From contig NZ_JOEQ01000030.1 of the NCBI RefSeq assembly GCF_000721075.1, positions 96,224-160,223 of the forward strand: DNA of 64,000 bases, given 5' to 3'. This stretch comes from Streptosporangium amethystogenes. GTDB taxonomy: Bacteria > Actinomycetota > Actinomycetes > Streptosporangiales > Streptosporangiaceae. Under the pieces are notes generated by a model. That model was not told the DNA's origin, made no database searches, and worked only from the letters and a program-made list of their open reading frames with translations. Shown piece by piece: positions 8,920-16,550 of the stretch. Made by a program: the position numbers and the translations under genes. How positions within the stretch are numbered: the stretch's first letter is position 1; each line of letters opens with the position of its first letter.

Positions 8920-9045
8920 GACGCGGCGGAGGCGACCTGGCTCGACCCACGAGGGGCCATGACAGTTGCGGGACAGCGCCGGGCTCACACCGGACTTCGC
9001 TCACACCACGCGTTGGACGAACGCTATCAACTCCCCCGAACAGCC
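8920..9045 (-). promoter_or_regulatory. Cobalamin riboswitch
   Basis: Read on the minus strand, the leader contains the hallmark blocks of the cobalamin riboswitch in order: AAGTCCGGTGTGAGCCCGG (about 8996-8978), GCTGTCCCGCAACTGT (8977-8962) and the B12 box GAGCCAGGTCGCCTCCGCC (8943-8925). Family members repress B12 transport and synthesis genes when adenosylcobalamin binds. The aptamer is followed by about 80 nt before the btuF start, including an ACCCT/AGGGT hairpin that may serve as expression platform. The outer limits given are approximate. Confidence 0.92.
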
Positions 9046-9241
9046 TCTATGCCGAGGCTCCGGACGGACCGCTCTGCGGCTCTCCGGAGGGGCCGTCCTT
9101 CGGAAGGACCGCTCTCCACCCCTTCGGGCACATCGCCGCCGACAGGGCGCGCTCCGGCCCGCTTCGAAAGAGCCGCTCTCCAGAGGCCGCGCGCGTACGG
9201 AGCCGTCCGTCCGGCGGGCCGTCGTTCAGCGGGGCCGCCTC
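9046..9241. other. Gene-free stretch between two leftward operons
   Basis: No gene is seen. The stretch follows the 3' end of the oxidoreductase gene at 9242 and precedes the riboswitch. A hairpin GTCCTT-CGG-AAGGAC lies at 9095-9109 and could be a terminator for the leftward catabolic operon. The motif CCGCTCT recurs at about 9069, 9109 and 9172 in imperfect copies of a short repeat. Confidence 0.4.
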
Positions 9242-10096
9242 TCAGTCGAGCTGCTCCTCGGCGGCGGCGATGATCTCCTGCAGGCGCAGGCCGTGCGCGG
9301 CGTCCAGGGGGTGGCCGCCACCGCGCCGCACGGTCCGCTCGAACTCCATGAGCATGAGGGAGAAGACGTCGGAGCCCAGCCGGGTGTCGTCCATGCTCTC
9401 CCGGCCGAGGCGGCCGTAGATCTCGACGTCGGAGGGCGGGCTCTCACCCGGCACGCTCATGCACAGCGACACCTCGCTGACCGCGCCGGTCTCGTGCTCC
9501 AGCAGCAGGCCGACCCAGCCCAGCGGGTTGCCGTGGGCGCGGACCCCGACGACCCTGCCGAGCGCGGCGTCCAACATGTCGATCATGTGCGGGCCGACGT
9601 CGAGGATCGCGCCGCGCTCCAGTCGCCAGGAGGTGGCGAAGGCTCCGCCGAGCATCGCCCCCGAGATGTTGGCCGCCCGGCCGCCGAACGGCTCGATGGC
9701 CGTGACCCTGGCCAGGAAGGCCCGGGTGGCGGGCGAGTAACGCCAGGTGAGGACCATCTGTGAGGCCACGCCCGCCTTGGCGACCGCCTCGGCCAGCCGC
9801 CGTGCGCCGTTCAGATCGGCGGCGAGCGGTTTCTCCAGCAGCAGTGCCTTGCCCGCCTTGGCGGCGAGCACGCCGAGCTCCGCCTGGACGGCGGGCGGCA
9901 CCGAGAACGCGACCGCCTCGCAGTTGTCGAAGAGTTCCTCGATCCGCTCGAAGACCGGAGCGCCGAACCTGGCCGCTGCCTCGGGGCGACGGGCCCACAC
10001 GCCCGCCAGACGTGTGTTCGGACCAGCCGCCAGCATCGGCGCGTGCACCATCTCGGCCCACGGTCCGGCACCTACCAGACCCACAGATAACGTCAC
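9242..10096 (-). CDS. Gfo/Idh/MocA family oxidoreductase
   Basis: This 284-residue protein has an N-terminal Rossmann fold (SVGLVGAGPWAEMVHAPML, residues 3-21) and the family catalytic-loop motif EKPLAADLNGARRLA, whose lysine lies in the EKP active-site element. It should oxidise or reduce a sugar-, inositol- or polyol-like substrate with NAD(P). At 284 residues it is shorter than the usual 330-390. The GTG start at 10096 overlaps the SDR stop (GTGA), so it is the last gene of a coupled leftward operon PhyH-PTE-P450-SDR-Gfo. The substrate is unknown. Confidence 0.85.
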   Translation of the reverse strand: MTLSVGLVGAGPWAEMVHAPMLAAGPNTRLAGVWARRPEAAARFGAPVFERIEELFDNCEAVAFSVPPAVQAELGVLAAKAGKALLLEKPLAADLNGARRLAEAVAKAGVASQMVLTWRYSPATRAFLARVTAIEPFGGRAANISGAMLGGAFATSWRLERGAILDVGPHMIDMLDAALGRVVGVRAHGNPLGWVGLLLEHETGAVSEVSLCMSVPGESPPSDVEIYGRLGRESMDDTRLGSDVFSLMLMEFERTVRRGGGHPLDAAHGLRLQEIIAAAEEQLD

Positions 10097-10905
10097 GGAT
10101 CCAGTTTCGCACGCTCCCAGGCCCTGATCGCGTGCTCCGGACGGTGCGCCGTCGTCCCGCTGTCGACCACGATCGTCTGGCCGGTCACGCACCGCGCCTC
10201 GTCCGAGGCGAGGAACGCGACCAGCGCCGCCACGTCGTCCGGCTCCGCCGCCCAGGGCAGCAGGCGTTCGGCGGCCTTCTCCGCCAGCCGCCGCGGGGAC
10301 ATCGCCCCGCGCGCCGCGTCGGTCATGACGAGGCCGGGGGCGACCGCGTTGCAACGGATGCCGCGCGAGCCGTACATGGTGGCGACGTAGCGGGTGAATC
10401 CGGTCAGGGCCGCCTTGGACGCCCCGTAGGCCGCGTGGTCGGCGTCGCCCACCAGCCCGGACACCGACGAGGTCAGCACGATCGCGCCGCCGTCGCGCAT
10501 CGCGGGGACCGCGTGCTTGACCATGAGCATCGCCCCTCGCAGGTTGACGGCCATGGTGCGGTCCCAGATCTCCACGTCCAGGTCGAGCAGGTCCTGGTCG
10601 CGGCCGTAGACGTCGCGGTCCAGGCAGGCGGCGTTGGAGTGCAGCACGTCCAGCTCGCCGAACGAACCGGTCAGCTGCGCCACGGCCGCCTTCACCTCCG
10701 CCTCGTCCGACACGTCGCAGTGGAGCGCGCACGCCGTACCGCCACAGGCCCTGATCCCCGAGGCCACCGAGCGCGCGCCCGCGGCCCACAGGTCGGCGAC
10801 CCCGACGCAGGCGCCCTCGGCGGCCAGCCGGCGCGCGGTCGCCGCGCCGATTCCCGAGGCGGCACCGGTGACCAGCGCCACCCTGCCGTCGAAGCGCGTC
10901 ACCAT
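10093..10905 (-). CDS. Short-chain dehydrogenase/reductase (SDR)
   Basis: This 270-residue classical SDR has the cofactor motif TGAASGIG near residue 13, NAA after beta-4, an active-site serine in VLTSSVSG and the catalytic pair YGASK. The C-terminal region LASDEARCVTGQTIVVDSG is typical. It would oxidise an alcohol or reduce a ketone with NAD(P). The ATG at 10905 overlaps the P450 stop; a GTG one codon later gives a GTGA overlap and is an alternative. It sits between the P450 and Gfo/Idh genes, suggesting it acts on a hydroxylated intermediate. Confidence 0.88.
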   Translation of the reverse strand: MVTRFDGRVALVTGAASGIGAATARRLAAEGACVGVADLWAAGARSVASGIRACGGTACALHCDVSDEAEVKAAVAQLTGSFGELDVLHSNAACLDRDVYGRDQDLLDLDVEIWDRTMAVNLRGAMLMVKHAVPAMRDGGAIVLTSSVSGLVGDADHAAYGASKAALTGFTRYVATMYGSRGIRCNAVAPGLVMTDAARGAMSPRRLAEKAAERLLPWAAEPDDVAALVAFLASDEARCVTGQTIVVDSGTTAHRPEHAIRAWERAKLDP

Positions 10906-12101
10906 TCCACGTTCAGCGCGGTCAGGCCCCGCCCGACCAGCGACGTGCGGTAGGTGACGGGCGGTCCGCCGGATGCCAGGCGGAGCCCGGGGAGGCGGCG
11001 GCCCAGCACCTTCAGCGCGGTACGGAGCTGCAGGCGGCCGAGCGCGGCCCCCACGCAGAAATGGATGCCGTAGCCGAGCGTCATGTGCGCGTCGGCGTTG
11101 CCGCGGTCGATCCGGAACTCGTCCGGCTCGTCGAAGACGCGCTCGTCGTGGGCGGCGGAGTCGGTGGAGAGCAGGCAGAGCGAGCCCTTCGGGATGGTCA
11201 CGCCGTGCATCTCCACATCGACGGTCGCATACCGGAAGGAACCGAGGCTGGCGCCGTCGATACGCATGCACTCCTCCACCGCGTTCTGCACCAGTTCGGG
11301 CGGCACCGGCCAGATCTCCTCGCGCAGCAGCCTGAACACGCTGTTGCCAAGCTGGTTGGGTACCGTGTCGTTGCCGCCGAGCAGGATCGTGGAGATCAGC
11401 TCGACGACCTCGCGGTGCGACAGCTCGGTGCCGATCAGCGAGGTCATCAGCGAGACGAAGTCGTCGCGCGGCTCGGCGGCGCGGGAGGCGACCAGCCTGT
11501 CGACGTAGTCGAGGTAGGTCAGGAAGCTCGTCGCCAGCACCAGCTGGCGCTCGGGCGGCTGCGGCGACAGGAAGAGCTGGAACCAGTCCTTCACGTGCTC
11601 CTTGACGAAGGCCTCGTCCTCCTCGGGGACGCCGATGAAGCGGGCGGTGAGCTTGGCCGAGGGCACGTGCGCGATCTCCGCGACCAGGTCTCCCCCGCCG
11701 CTTGGGATCACCCGGTCGAGCAACGCCTCGTTCAGGTCGCGGAAGCGCTGTTCCAACGCGGCGACGGCACGCGGGGTGAAGGCACGCGAGACCGAACGGC
11801 GCAGCCGGGTGTGGGCGGGCGGGTCGACGTTGGCCACGAAGCTGGACAGGAACGAGCCGTGCTCGCCCAGCATCCGCCTGGTCTCGTCGGCGAGGCTGCG
11901 GGAGATCGTCAGCGAGCCCTCGGAGGAGAAGCGCCCGGGGTCGCCGTAGGCGGCGCGCACGTCCTCGTGCCGGCTGATGACGTAGGCGCCCAGGTGCTCG
12001 CTGTGGAACACCGGGCGCTCGTCGCGGAGCCTGCGCAGGAAGTCGTAGGGCGCGGCGACGTGCCAGGCCGCGCTGACGTCGAAGTCCTCAGCGGTGATCA
12101 T
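10899..12101 (-). CDS. Cytochrome P450
   Basis: This 400-residue soluble bacterial P450 shows the I-helix motif LLGGNDTVPNQLG (oxygen-activating GGxDT form), an ExxR in VEECMR and the heme-thiolate loop LGYGIHFCVG with axial ligand Cys349. The first loop position is Leu rather than the usual Phe, which occurs in some actinobacterial P450s. It would hydroxylate or demethylate a small substrate. No ferredoxin or reductase is encoded nearby, so electron partners must come from elsewhere. It overlaps the phosphotriesterase-like gene by 14 nt and the SDR gene by 7 nt, consistent with a coupled operon. Confidence 0.92.
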   Translation of the reverse strand: MITAEDFDVSAAWHVAAPYDFLRRLRDERPVFHSEHLGAYVISRHEDVRAAYGDPGRFSSEGSLTISRSLADETRRMLGEHGSFLSSFVANVDPPAHTRLRRSVSRAFTPRAVAALEQRFRDLNEALLDRVIPSGGGDLVAEIAHVPSAKLTARFIGVPEEDEAFVKEHVKDWFQLFLSPQPPERQLVLATSFLTYLDYVDRLVASRAAEPRDDFVSLMTSLIGTELSHREVVELISTILLGGNDTVPNQLGNSVFRLLREEIWPVPPELVQNAVEECMRIDGASLGSFRYATVDVEMHGVTIPKGSLCLLSTDSAAHDERVFDEPDEFRIDRGNADAHMTLGYGIHFCVGAALGRLQLRTALKVLGRRLPGLRLASGGPPVTYRTSLVGRGLTALNVEW

Positions 12102-13104
12102 GACCTGCCTCTCGGTACGGCTCGCGCCGGGCGAGGATCTGGCGGGGGTTGGCGATGAGCATCAGGTCGATCTGCTCGGAGGTGACGCCCCGCCTGCGGA
12201 GCTCGGGCAGTACGTCCCTGGAGATGTGCAGCAGGTGGTAGTTGGGGTGACGTCGCCGTACGACGTCGGCGTCGAAGCGGTCGTTGAAGCAGTAGGAGTC
12301 GTGGGAGAGGACCATCCGGTCCGCGTGGCCGCGCGCGGCGAGTTCGGCGACGATCGCCACCCGGTTCTCGAACGAGCTGATCGTCTCGATGCCGAACCTG
12401 TCCATGCCCAGGTAGGAGCCGTTCGCGATGAGTTCTTCCAGGTAGGTGATGTCCGTCGCGTCTCCGGCGTGCCCGATGACGACCCTGGAGAGGTCCACAC
12501 CCAGCCGGGCCAGCAGCTTCTGCTGCTCCAGGCCGCCGCCCGAGGCGCTGTGCGAGTGGGTGGAGATCGGCACCCCGGTCTCCAGGTGCGCCTCGGCGAC
12601 CGCGCGGAAGACCCGCTCGCAGTTGGCGGTCATGCCGGGGTGGTCGGTGGCGCACTTGAGGACGCCGGCCCTCACGCCGGTACGGCCGATCCCCTCGGTG
12701 ATGTCCCTGACGAAGAACTCGGCCAGCCGGTCGGCGCCGCCGAACAGCGAGCCCGGCCCGCGGTTGCCGAAGTAGGGCGGCAGCGCGTCGTAGGTGTAGA
12801 GGCCGGTGGCGACCACGATGTTGACCTCGGTCAGCTCGGCCACCCGCTGCACCGCGGGCACGTAGCGGCCCAGGCCGACCACGGTCAGGTCGACCACGGT
12901 GTCGATGCCGTGCCGTTTCAGGTCGTTCAGCTTGGCCGCGGCCTCGTGGGCGCGCGCTTCGAGGTCCCAGCCCTCGGGGATGTCCGGCCAGTTCCACAGG
13001 ATCTCCGGGCTGAGCCCGAAGATGTGCTCGTGCATGAGCGTCGCGCCCGGGTCCCCGATGGGGCCGGTGATCGTCTCGATGCTCGGCGCGGGGTTGTCAC
13101 TCAT
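12088..13104 (-). CDS. Phosphotriesterase-family metal-dependent hydrolase
   Basis: This 338-residue TIM-barrel hydrolase keeps all family metal ligands: MHEH (H25, H27), the bridging lysine K150 in VLKCATD, H183 in STHSH, H212 in IGHAGD and D269 in LSHDS. Members include phosphotriesterases, quorum-sensing lactonases and lactonases of catabolic pathways. In this operon a lactonase or related esterase step is the most economical guess. It is probably translated from the ATG at 13104, with GAGGAG some 12 nt upstream, 35 nt after the PhyH gene. Confidence 0.88.
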   Translation of the reverse strand: MSDNPAPSIETITGPIGDPGATLMHEHIFGLSPEILWNWPDIPEGWDLEARAHEAAAKLNDLKRHGIDTVVDLTVVGLGRYVPAVQRVAELTEVNIVVATGLYTYDALPPYFGNRGPGSLFGGADRLAEFFVRDITEGIGRTGVRAGVLKCATDHPGMTANCERVFRAVAEAHLETGVPISTHSHSASGGGLEQQKLLARLGVDLSRVVIGHAGDATDITYLEELIANGSYLGMDRFGIETISSFENRVAIVAELAARGHADRMVLSHDSYCFNDRFDADVVRRRHPNYHLLHISRDVLPELRRRGVTSEQIDLMLIANPRQILARREPYREAGHDHR

Positions 13105-13139
13105 GTCCGGTCACCACTCCTCGCTCGTCGCCACCCCGT

Positions 13140-13919
13140 TCACGCGTGCGCGACGACCGGGAACCTCGGGTGTTCGAACGGCTGGTTGACGACCAGCCCC
13201 AGGCCGTCGGTCTGCCCGTACGGCATCCCGGTGTAGAGCGCGTCCGCGTCGAAGTAGGTGACCGTGAACGACAGCCTGGCGCTGTCCCTGCGGTTGGCGG
13301 CCGCCCCGTGGACGGTCAGCGCGTGGTGCACGGTCGCGTCCCCGGCGGCGAGGTCCAGTGGCGGGGAGGTCTCCAGTTCCTTCAGCCACGGGTGCTGGCT
13401 GAGCTGGTCGTCGCCGTCCCTGGCGAAGGAGCGGCCCAGCAGGCCGTACCGGTGGGAACCGCGCAGGAACCGGAGCGAGCCCATCTCGGCGGGCACGTCC
13501 ACCAGGGCCAGCCAGACGGTGAGCATGGCCGAGCGGTCCATCGGCATCCATGGGAAGTCCTGGTGGAACTCGGTGGCGCCGTGCCCGCCGTCCGGCTCCT
13601 TGATCAGCAGGTTGGTCACCTGGATCCGTACCCCGGCCACCCCGTGCAGCAGCCGGGTGGCGCCGCGGCCGAGAGCCGGGGCGAAGGCCAGGTCCCGGAA
13701 GTGCTCGTCGGTCTCGGCGATGTCCCTGGACTGGCCGAACGCCTGGTCGACCTTGGAGGTGACCACCCGTGAGCGCTCGGCGAGGTGTTCCCGGGCGCGG
13801 TCGCGGAGCAGGGCCACGTAGCCGCCTTCGACCAGGCGTGGCAGCCTTACCCAGCCGTTGTCCGCGAAGAAGGCGACCTCGTCGTCGGTCACCTCGCGGA
13901 CCAGGTTGTCGTCAGCCAT
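13140..13919 (-). CDS. Phytanoyl-CoA dioxygenase (PhyH) family protein
   Basis: This 259-residue Fe(II)/2-oxoglutarate oxygenase has the facial triad H119-x-D121 (EFHQDFPWMP) and distal H204 (LTVHGAAAN), with an arginine shortly after for 2-oxoglutarate binding. The HxD rather than HxG/A pattern points to a hydroxylase, not a halogenase. It is the first gene of the leftward operon, divergent from the LLM oxidoreductase, with two CAAGCGCTTG operators between them. The start is the ATG at 13919. Substrate unknown; a free small molecule is as likely as a CoA ester. Confidence 0.88.
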   Translation of the reverse strand: MADDNLVREVTDDEVAFFADNGWVRLPRLVEGGYVALLRDRAREHLAERSRVVTSKVDQAFGQSRDIAETDEHFRDLAFAPALGRGATRLLHGVAGVRIQVTNLLIKEPDGGHGATEFHQDFPWMPMDRSAMLTVWLALVDVPAEMGSLRFLRGSHRYGLLGRSFARDGDDQLSQHPWLKELETSPPLDLAAGDATVHHALTVHGAAANRRDSARLSFTVTYFDADALYTGMPYGQTDGLGLVVNQPFEHPRFPVVAHA

Positions 13920-13949
13920 TGGCTCAGTGTCGAACCTCCCGGCCGCTAA

Positions 13950-13963
13950 AGCAAGCGCTTGGT
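13950..13963. promoter_or_regulatory. CAAGCGCTTG operator, copy 1 (PhyH side)
   Basis: AGCAAGCGCTTGGT lies 31 nt upstream of the PhyH start. It is identical over 14 nt to the site at 14007-14020 and fits AnCAAGnnCTTGnT. Its position in a divergent promoter and its exact duplication make a repressor site likely; the protein that binds it is not encoded in the cluster. Confidence 0.65.
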
Positions 13964-14006
13964 AATAACAGCCGCCTTTCCGCGCCCGGACGGCACATCT
14001 ATGCTT

Positions 14007-14020
14007 AGCAAGCGCTTGGT
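14007..14020. promoter_or_regulatory. CAAGCGCTTG operator, copy 2 (LLM side)
   Basis: AGCAAGCGCTTGGT lies 18 nt upstream of the LLM oxidoreductase start, where it would overlap the transcription start or -10 region. It is an exact copy of the site at 13950-13963, 57 nt away. A TetR-type dimer is the most likely ligand. Confidence 0.65.
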
Positions 14021-14038
14021 CAAACAGAGGGGATGCCG

Positions 14039-14953
14039 ATGGATCGCCCGTTCCGGTTCGCCGCCGTGATCCGCGAGGCCACCTCGGCCAGGGCCTGGGC
14101 CGAGGCGGCACGCCGCCTTGAGGGCTCGGGCTTCGACGTGCTGCTCGTCCCCGACCATCTGGTCGGTCCCCGCTTCGCGCCGGTCGCGGCGATGACCGCG
14201 GCGGCGTGCGCCACCAGCCGCCTGCGGGTCGGCACGCTGGTGTTCGCCAACGACTTCCGCCACCCCGCGGTGCTCGCCAAGGAGGCCGCCACCGTCGACC
14301 TGCTCTCCGAGGGCCGCCTGGAGCTGGGCCTCGGCACCGGCTGGATGGCCGCCGACTACGCCGGTGCCGGGCTGGCGTTCGAGTCGCCGGGGGTCAGGGT
14401 GGACCGGCTGGCCGAGGCGATCACCGTGCTCAAGGGGCTGTGGGCGGACGGCCCCTTCACCTTCCACGGCAGGCACTACCGGATCACCGCCCTGGACCAG
14501 ACCCCCAAGCCCCTGAGCCGCCCCCACCCTCGGCTGTTGCTCGGCGGCGGTGGCCCGCGCATGCTCGGGCTGGCCGCCCGCGAGGCCGACGTGATCAACC
14601 TCGGCATGCGGGTACGCGCCGACGGCACCGGCCCCGATGGCGGGGACGGCGGTCTGGACGCCTTCCTCGCCAAGATCGACCTGGTACGGCGGGCCGCGGC
14701 CGGCCGCTACGACCGGATCGAGCTCGGCACCAGCGTGCAGCAGCTCGGCGTCCGCAAGCGGGACGAGCCGTGGAGCGCCGCCGACTCCTCCCGGCAGGAC
14801 GAGACGCCGCAGGTGCTGCTCGGTACCCACCGGGACATCGTCGACAAGCTCCGCCACTGGCGCGACACCCACGACCTGTCCTATTTCGTGCTCCACCACG
14901 AGCGCGACCTGGACGCCTTCATCCCGGTCGCCGAGGAGCTCGCGGGCCGCTGA
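14039..14953 (+). CDS. LLM-class F420-dependent oxidoreductase (TIGR03621-like)
   Basis: This 304-residue luciferase-like TIM-barrel protein contains the family landmarks GFDVLLVPDHL, RLRVGTLVFANDFRHP, GRLELGLGTGWM and PRLLLGGGGPRMLGLAA. Such proteins in actinomycetes mostly use coenzyme F420 for hydride transfer. The ATG at 14039 is favoured over the in-frame ATG two codons earlier because GAGGGG lies 6 nt before it. It is divergent from the PhyH operon and shares the duplicated operator, so it probably belongs to the same pathway. Cofactor identity is inferred from family. Confidence 0.85.
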   Translation: MDRPFRFAAVIREATSARAWAEAARRLEGSGFDVLLVPDHLVGPRFAPVAAMTAAACATSRLRVGTLVFANDFRHPAVLAKEAATVDLLSEGRLELGLGTGWMAADYAGAGLAFESPGVRVDRLAEAITVLKGLWADGPFTFHGRHYRITALDQTPKPLSRPHPRLLLGGGGPRMLGLAAREADVINLGMRVRADGTGPDGGDGGLDAFLAKIDLVRRAAAGRYDRIELGTSVQQLGVRKRDEPWSAADSSRQDETPQVLLGTHRDIVDKLRHWRDTHDLSYFVLHHERDLDAFIPVAEELAGR

Positions 14954-15015
14954 CCCGTGACGCCCCCGGGGCCCGGGGCGTGGGCGACGGAGCCCCGGCG
15001 GCATGATTGGACATC

Positions 15016-15609
15016 ATGGACCAGATGATTCTGTTGCGGCACGGCGAGACCGAGTGGAGCCGGGACGGCCGGCACACCGGGCGTACCGATCTACGGCTGA
15101 CCGCCGGAGGCGAGGAGCAGGCACGGGCTCTGGCCCCGCTGATCTCGGACCGGACGTTCGGCCTCGTCCTGGTCAGTCCGGCCCGTCGCGCGAGGGACAC
15201 CGCCGAGCTCGCCGGGATCAAGGACTACGAGACAGATCCCGACCTGTGGGAATGGGACTACGGCGGCTACGAGGGCATCACCACCCTGGAGATCCGCGAG
15301 AGTCGCCCCGGCTGGCACCTGTGGCGTGACGGCGTCGTCCCCGGCGACGCCGAGCACCCCGGCGAGAGCGCGGAGCAGGTCGGCGCCCGCGCCGACCGGG
15401 TGATCGCCCGCGCCCTGGCCGCGGACGGCGACGTGGTCCTGGTCGCCCACGGACACTATCTGCGGGTACTGTGCGCCCGCTGGCTCGGCCTGCCACCGAC
15501 CGACGGCCGCCTGTTCCGCCTGGACACCGGCACCTACTCCCGGCTCGGCTTCGAGCGCGACGAACCGGTCGTCCTCACCTGGAACGCCCCGGTCCTGCCC
15601 GCCGCCTAG
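15016..15609 (+). CDS. Histidine phosphatase family protein
   Basis: This roughly 197-residue protein has the phosphohistidine motif LLRHGETEWS near the N-terminus and the second catalytic histidine in LVAHGHYLRVL, with the WEWDYGGYEG stretch seen in phosphoglycerate-mutase-like phosphatases. The substrate is unknown. The ATG at 15016 is used; an in-frame TTG nine nt upstream is an alternative and no strong ribosome site is visible. It follows the LLM gene by about 60 nt on the same strand and ends in a 4-nt convergent overlap with the next gene. Confidence 0.85.
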   Translation: MDQMILLRHGETEWSRDGRHTGRTDLRLTAGGEEQARALAPLISDRTFGLVLVSPARRARDTAELAGIKDYETDPDLWEWDYGGYEGITTLEIRESRPGWHLWRDGVVPGDAEHPGESAEQVGARADRVIARALAADGDVVLVAHGHYLRVLCARWLGLPPTDGRLFRLDTGTYSRLGFERDEPVVLTWNAPVLPAA

Positions 15610-16364
15610 GTCGGGGAGAGGCGGGAGCCGGGGAAGGGCGCCAGCAGGGTCTCCCGCCACGGGCCCGCCAGGAACTCCCGGGCCCGCCTGCTCCAGTCGA
15701 GCAGCCGGCCGTCCGGCTCCACCTCGTCGTCCAGGCCGAGCGCCGCGTCCCTGGACCGCTGAAGCGCCAGGTGGTCGTCCAGCGTCATGCCCCAGACGGT
15801 GACGACCTCGGTGTCGCAGAACAGGACCTCGTACAGGCCGATCGGGCGGTGACCGTGGTCGGCGAGGACGGGCGCGCGCTCCTCGCGGACGGCGTCGAGG
15901 TAGTCCAGCGCGGCCCCGGGCCGCACCTGGGCGCTCTCGAACAGGTAGAACGGGGCCGCGTAGCCCTCGGCGGTGATGTCGGCGAGGGCCGGGCTGCCGC
16001 GCACCGCGCCCAGTGGCCGGGAGAAGGCGGAGAAACGCAGGTCGTCGATGTCGGAGAGGAAGAGCCTGCCGTCGACGCCGTCGTAGATGTTCATCATCTG
16101 CCGCCAGCCGCCGTCCCAGCCGCCGTGGCAGTCCCAGAGTGTGACCGCCTTGAACTGGGGATGGCCGGTGATGCCGACGGCGTAGAAGGCGCCCACCAGG
16201 TCGATGTCCCTGGACCTGATCGACAGCCCCCGGGTCAGCTCCGGGGTGTCGAGGACCTCGTCCTCCTTCTTGTAGCGGGTGAGCCAGGTAAGGTACTCCA
16301 GCGGCCTGCGGGAGTTCATCGGCCGGAAGTCGACCTCTTCGACCAGGTAGATGCCTCGCCGCAC
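15606..16364 (-). CDS. Uncharacterised protein, possible NIPSNAP-like dimeric alpha/beta barrel
   Basis: This 252-residue protein begins RRGIYLVEEVDFRPMNSRRP. Two similar-looking halves each start with an aromatic beta-strand and contain a WGM/WDCHGGWDGGW stretch, which recalls tandem dimeric alpha/beta-barrel (NIPSNAP/Dabb) domains. I do not recognise it with certainty. The GTG at 16364 has GAGGAGG 8 nt upstream, which fixes the start. An inverted repeat related to the CAAGCGCTTG operators lies at 16381-16400, immediately upstream, tying it to the catabolic cluster. Confidence 0.7.
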   Translation of the reverse strand: MRRGIYLVEEVDFRPMNSRRPLEYLTWLTRYKKEDEVLDTPELTRGLSIRSRDIDLVGAFYAVGITGHPQFKAVTLWDCHGGWDGGWRQMMNIYDGVDGRLFLSDIDDLRFSAFSRPLGAVRGSPALADITAEGYAAPFYLFESAQVRPGAALDYLDAVREERAPVLADHGHRPIGLYEVLFCDTEVVTVWGMTLDDHLALQRSRDAALGLDDEVEPDGRLLDWSRRAREFLAGPWRETLLAPFPGSRLSPT

Positions 16365-16380
16365 GGTAAGCGCCTCCTCA

Positions 16381-16400
16381 AACCAAGCGAATGCTTGGTT
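16381..16400. promoter_or_regulatory. AACCAAGC-GAAT-GCTTGGTT inverted repeat operator
   Basis: A perfect 8-bp inverted repeat with a 4-nt spacer lies about 16 nt upstream of the GTG at 16364, just before its ribosome site. Arms share the CCAAGC/GCTTGG half-site of the 13950 and 14007 operators, but the spacing is wider. Either the same repressor tolerates the spacing or a paralogue binds here. Confidence 0.6.
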
Positions 16401-16550
16401 GAACACTAGTTGAGAAGGATCACGCCGTACAGCGTGGAGATCCGGGTCGTCGCCCGCGCCGCCGCGGTGGACGGCGAGGCCGTCCCGGTCGCCCACGGGC
16501 ACTTTCCGCGGATCCTGTGCCCGCGCCGGCTCCACGAAACCCACCGTGCC

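Noticed and set aside
6616..9273. An 885-codon rightward frame across the B12 operon
   Set aside because: It runs antisense through three clear ABC-transporter genes and the riboswitch; the translation has only Gly/Asp/Glu/Arg-rich sequence.
13140..13919. PhyH protein as a SyrB2-type halogenase acting with the threonine adenylation domain
   Set aside because: The iron site reads HQD, keeping the carboxylate that halogenases lack, and the two genes are in separate units with a carrier protein missing.
591..16400. Calling the CAAGCGCTTG sites true KstR2 operators
   Set aside because: The motif fits, but no cholesterol-ring or fadD3-type genes are present and no kstR2 gene is in the window, so only a TetR-like site is claimed.
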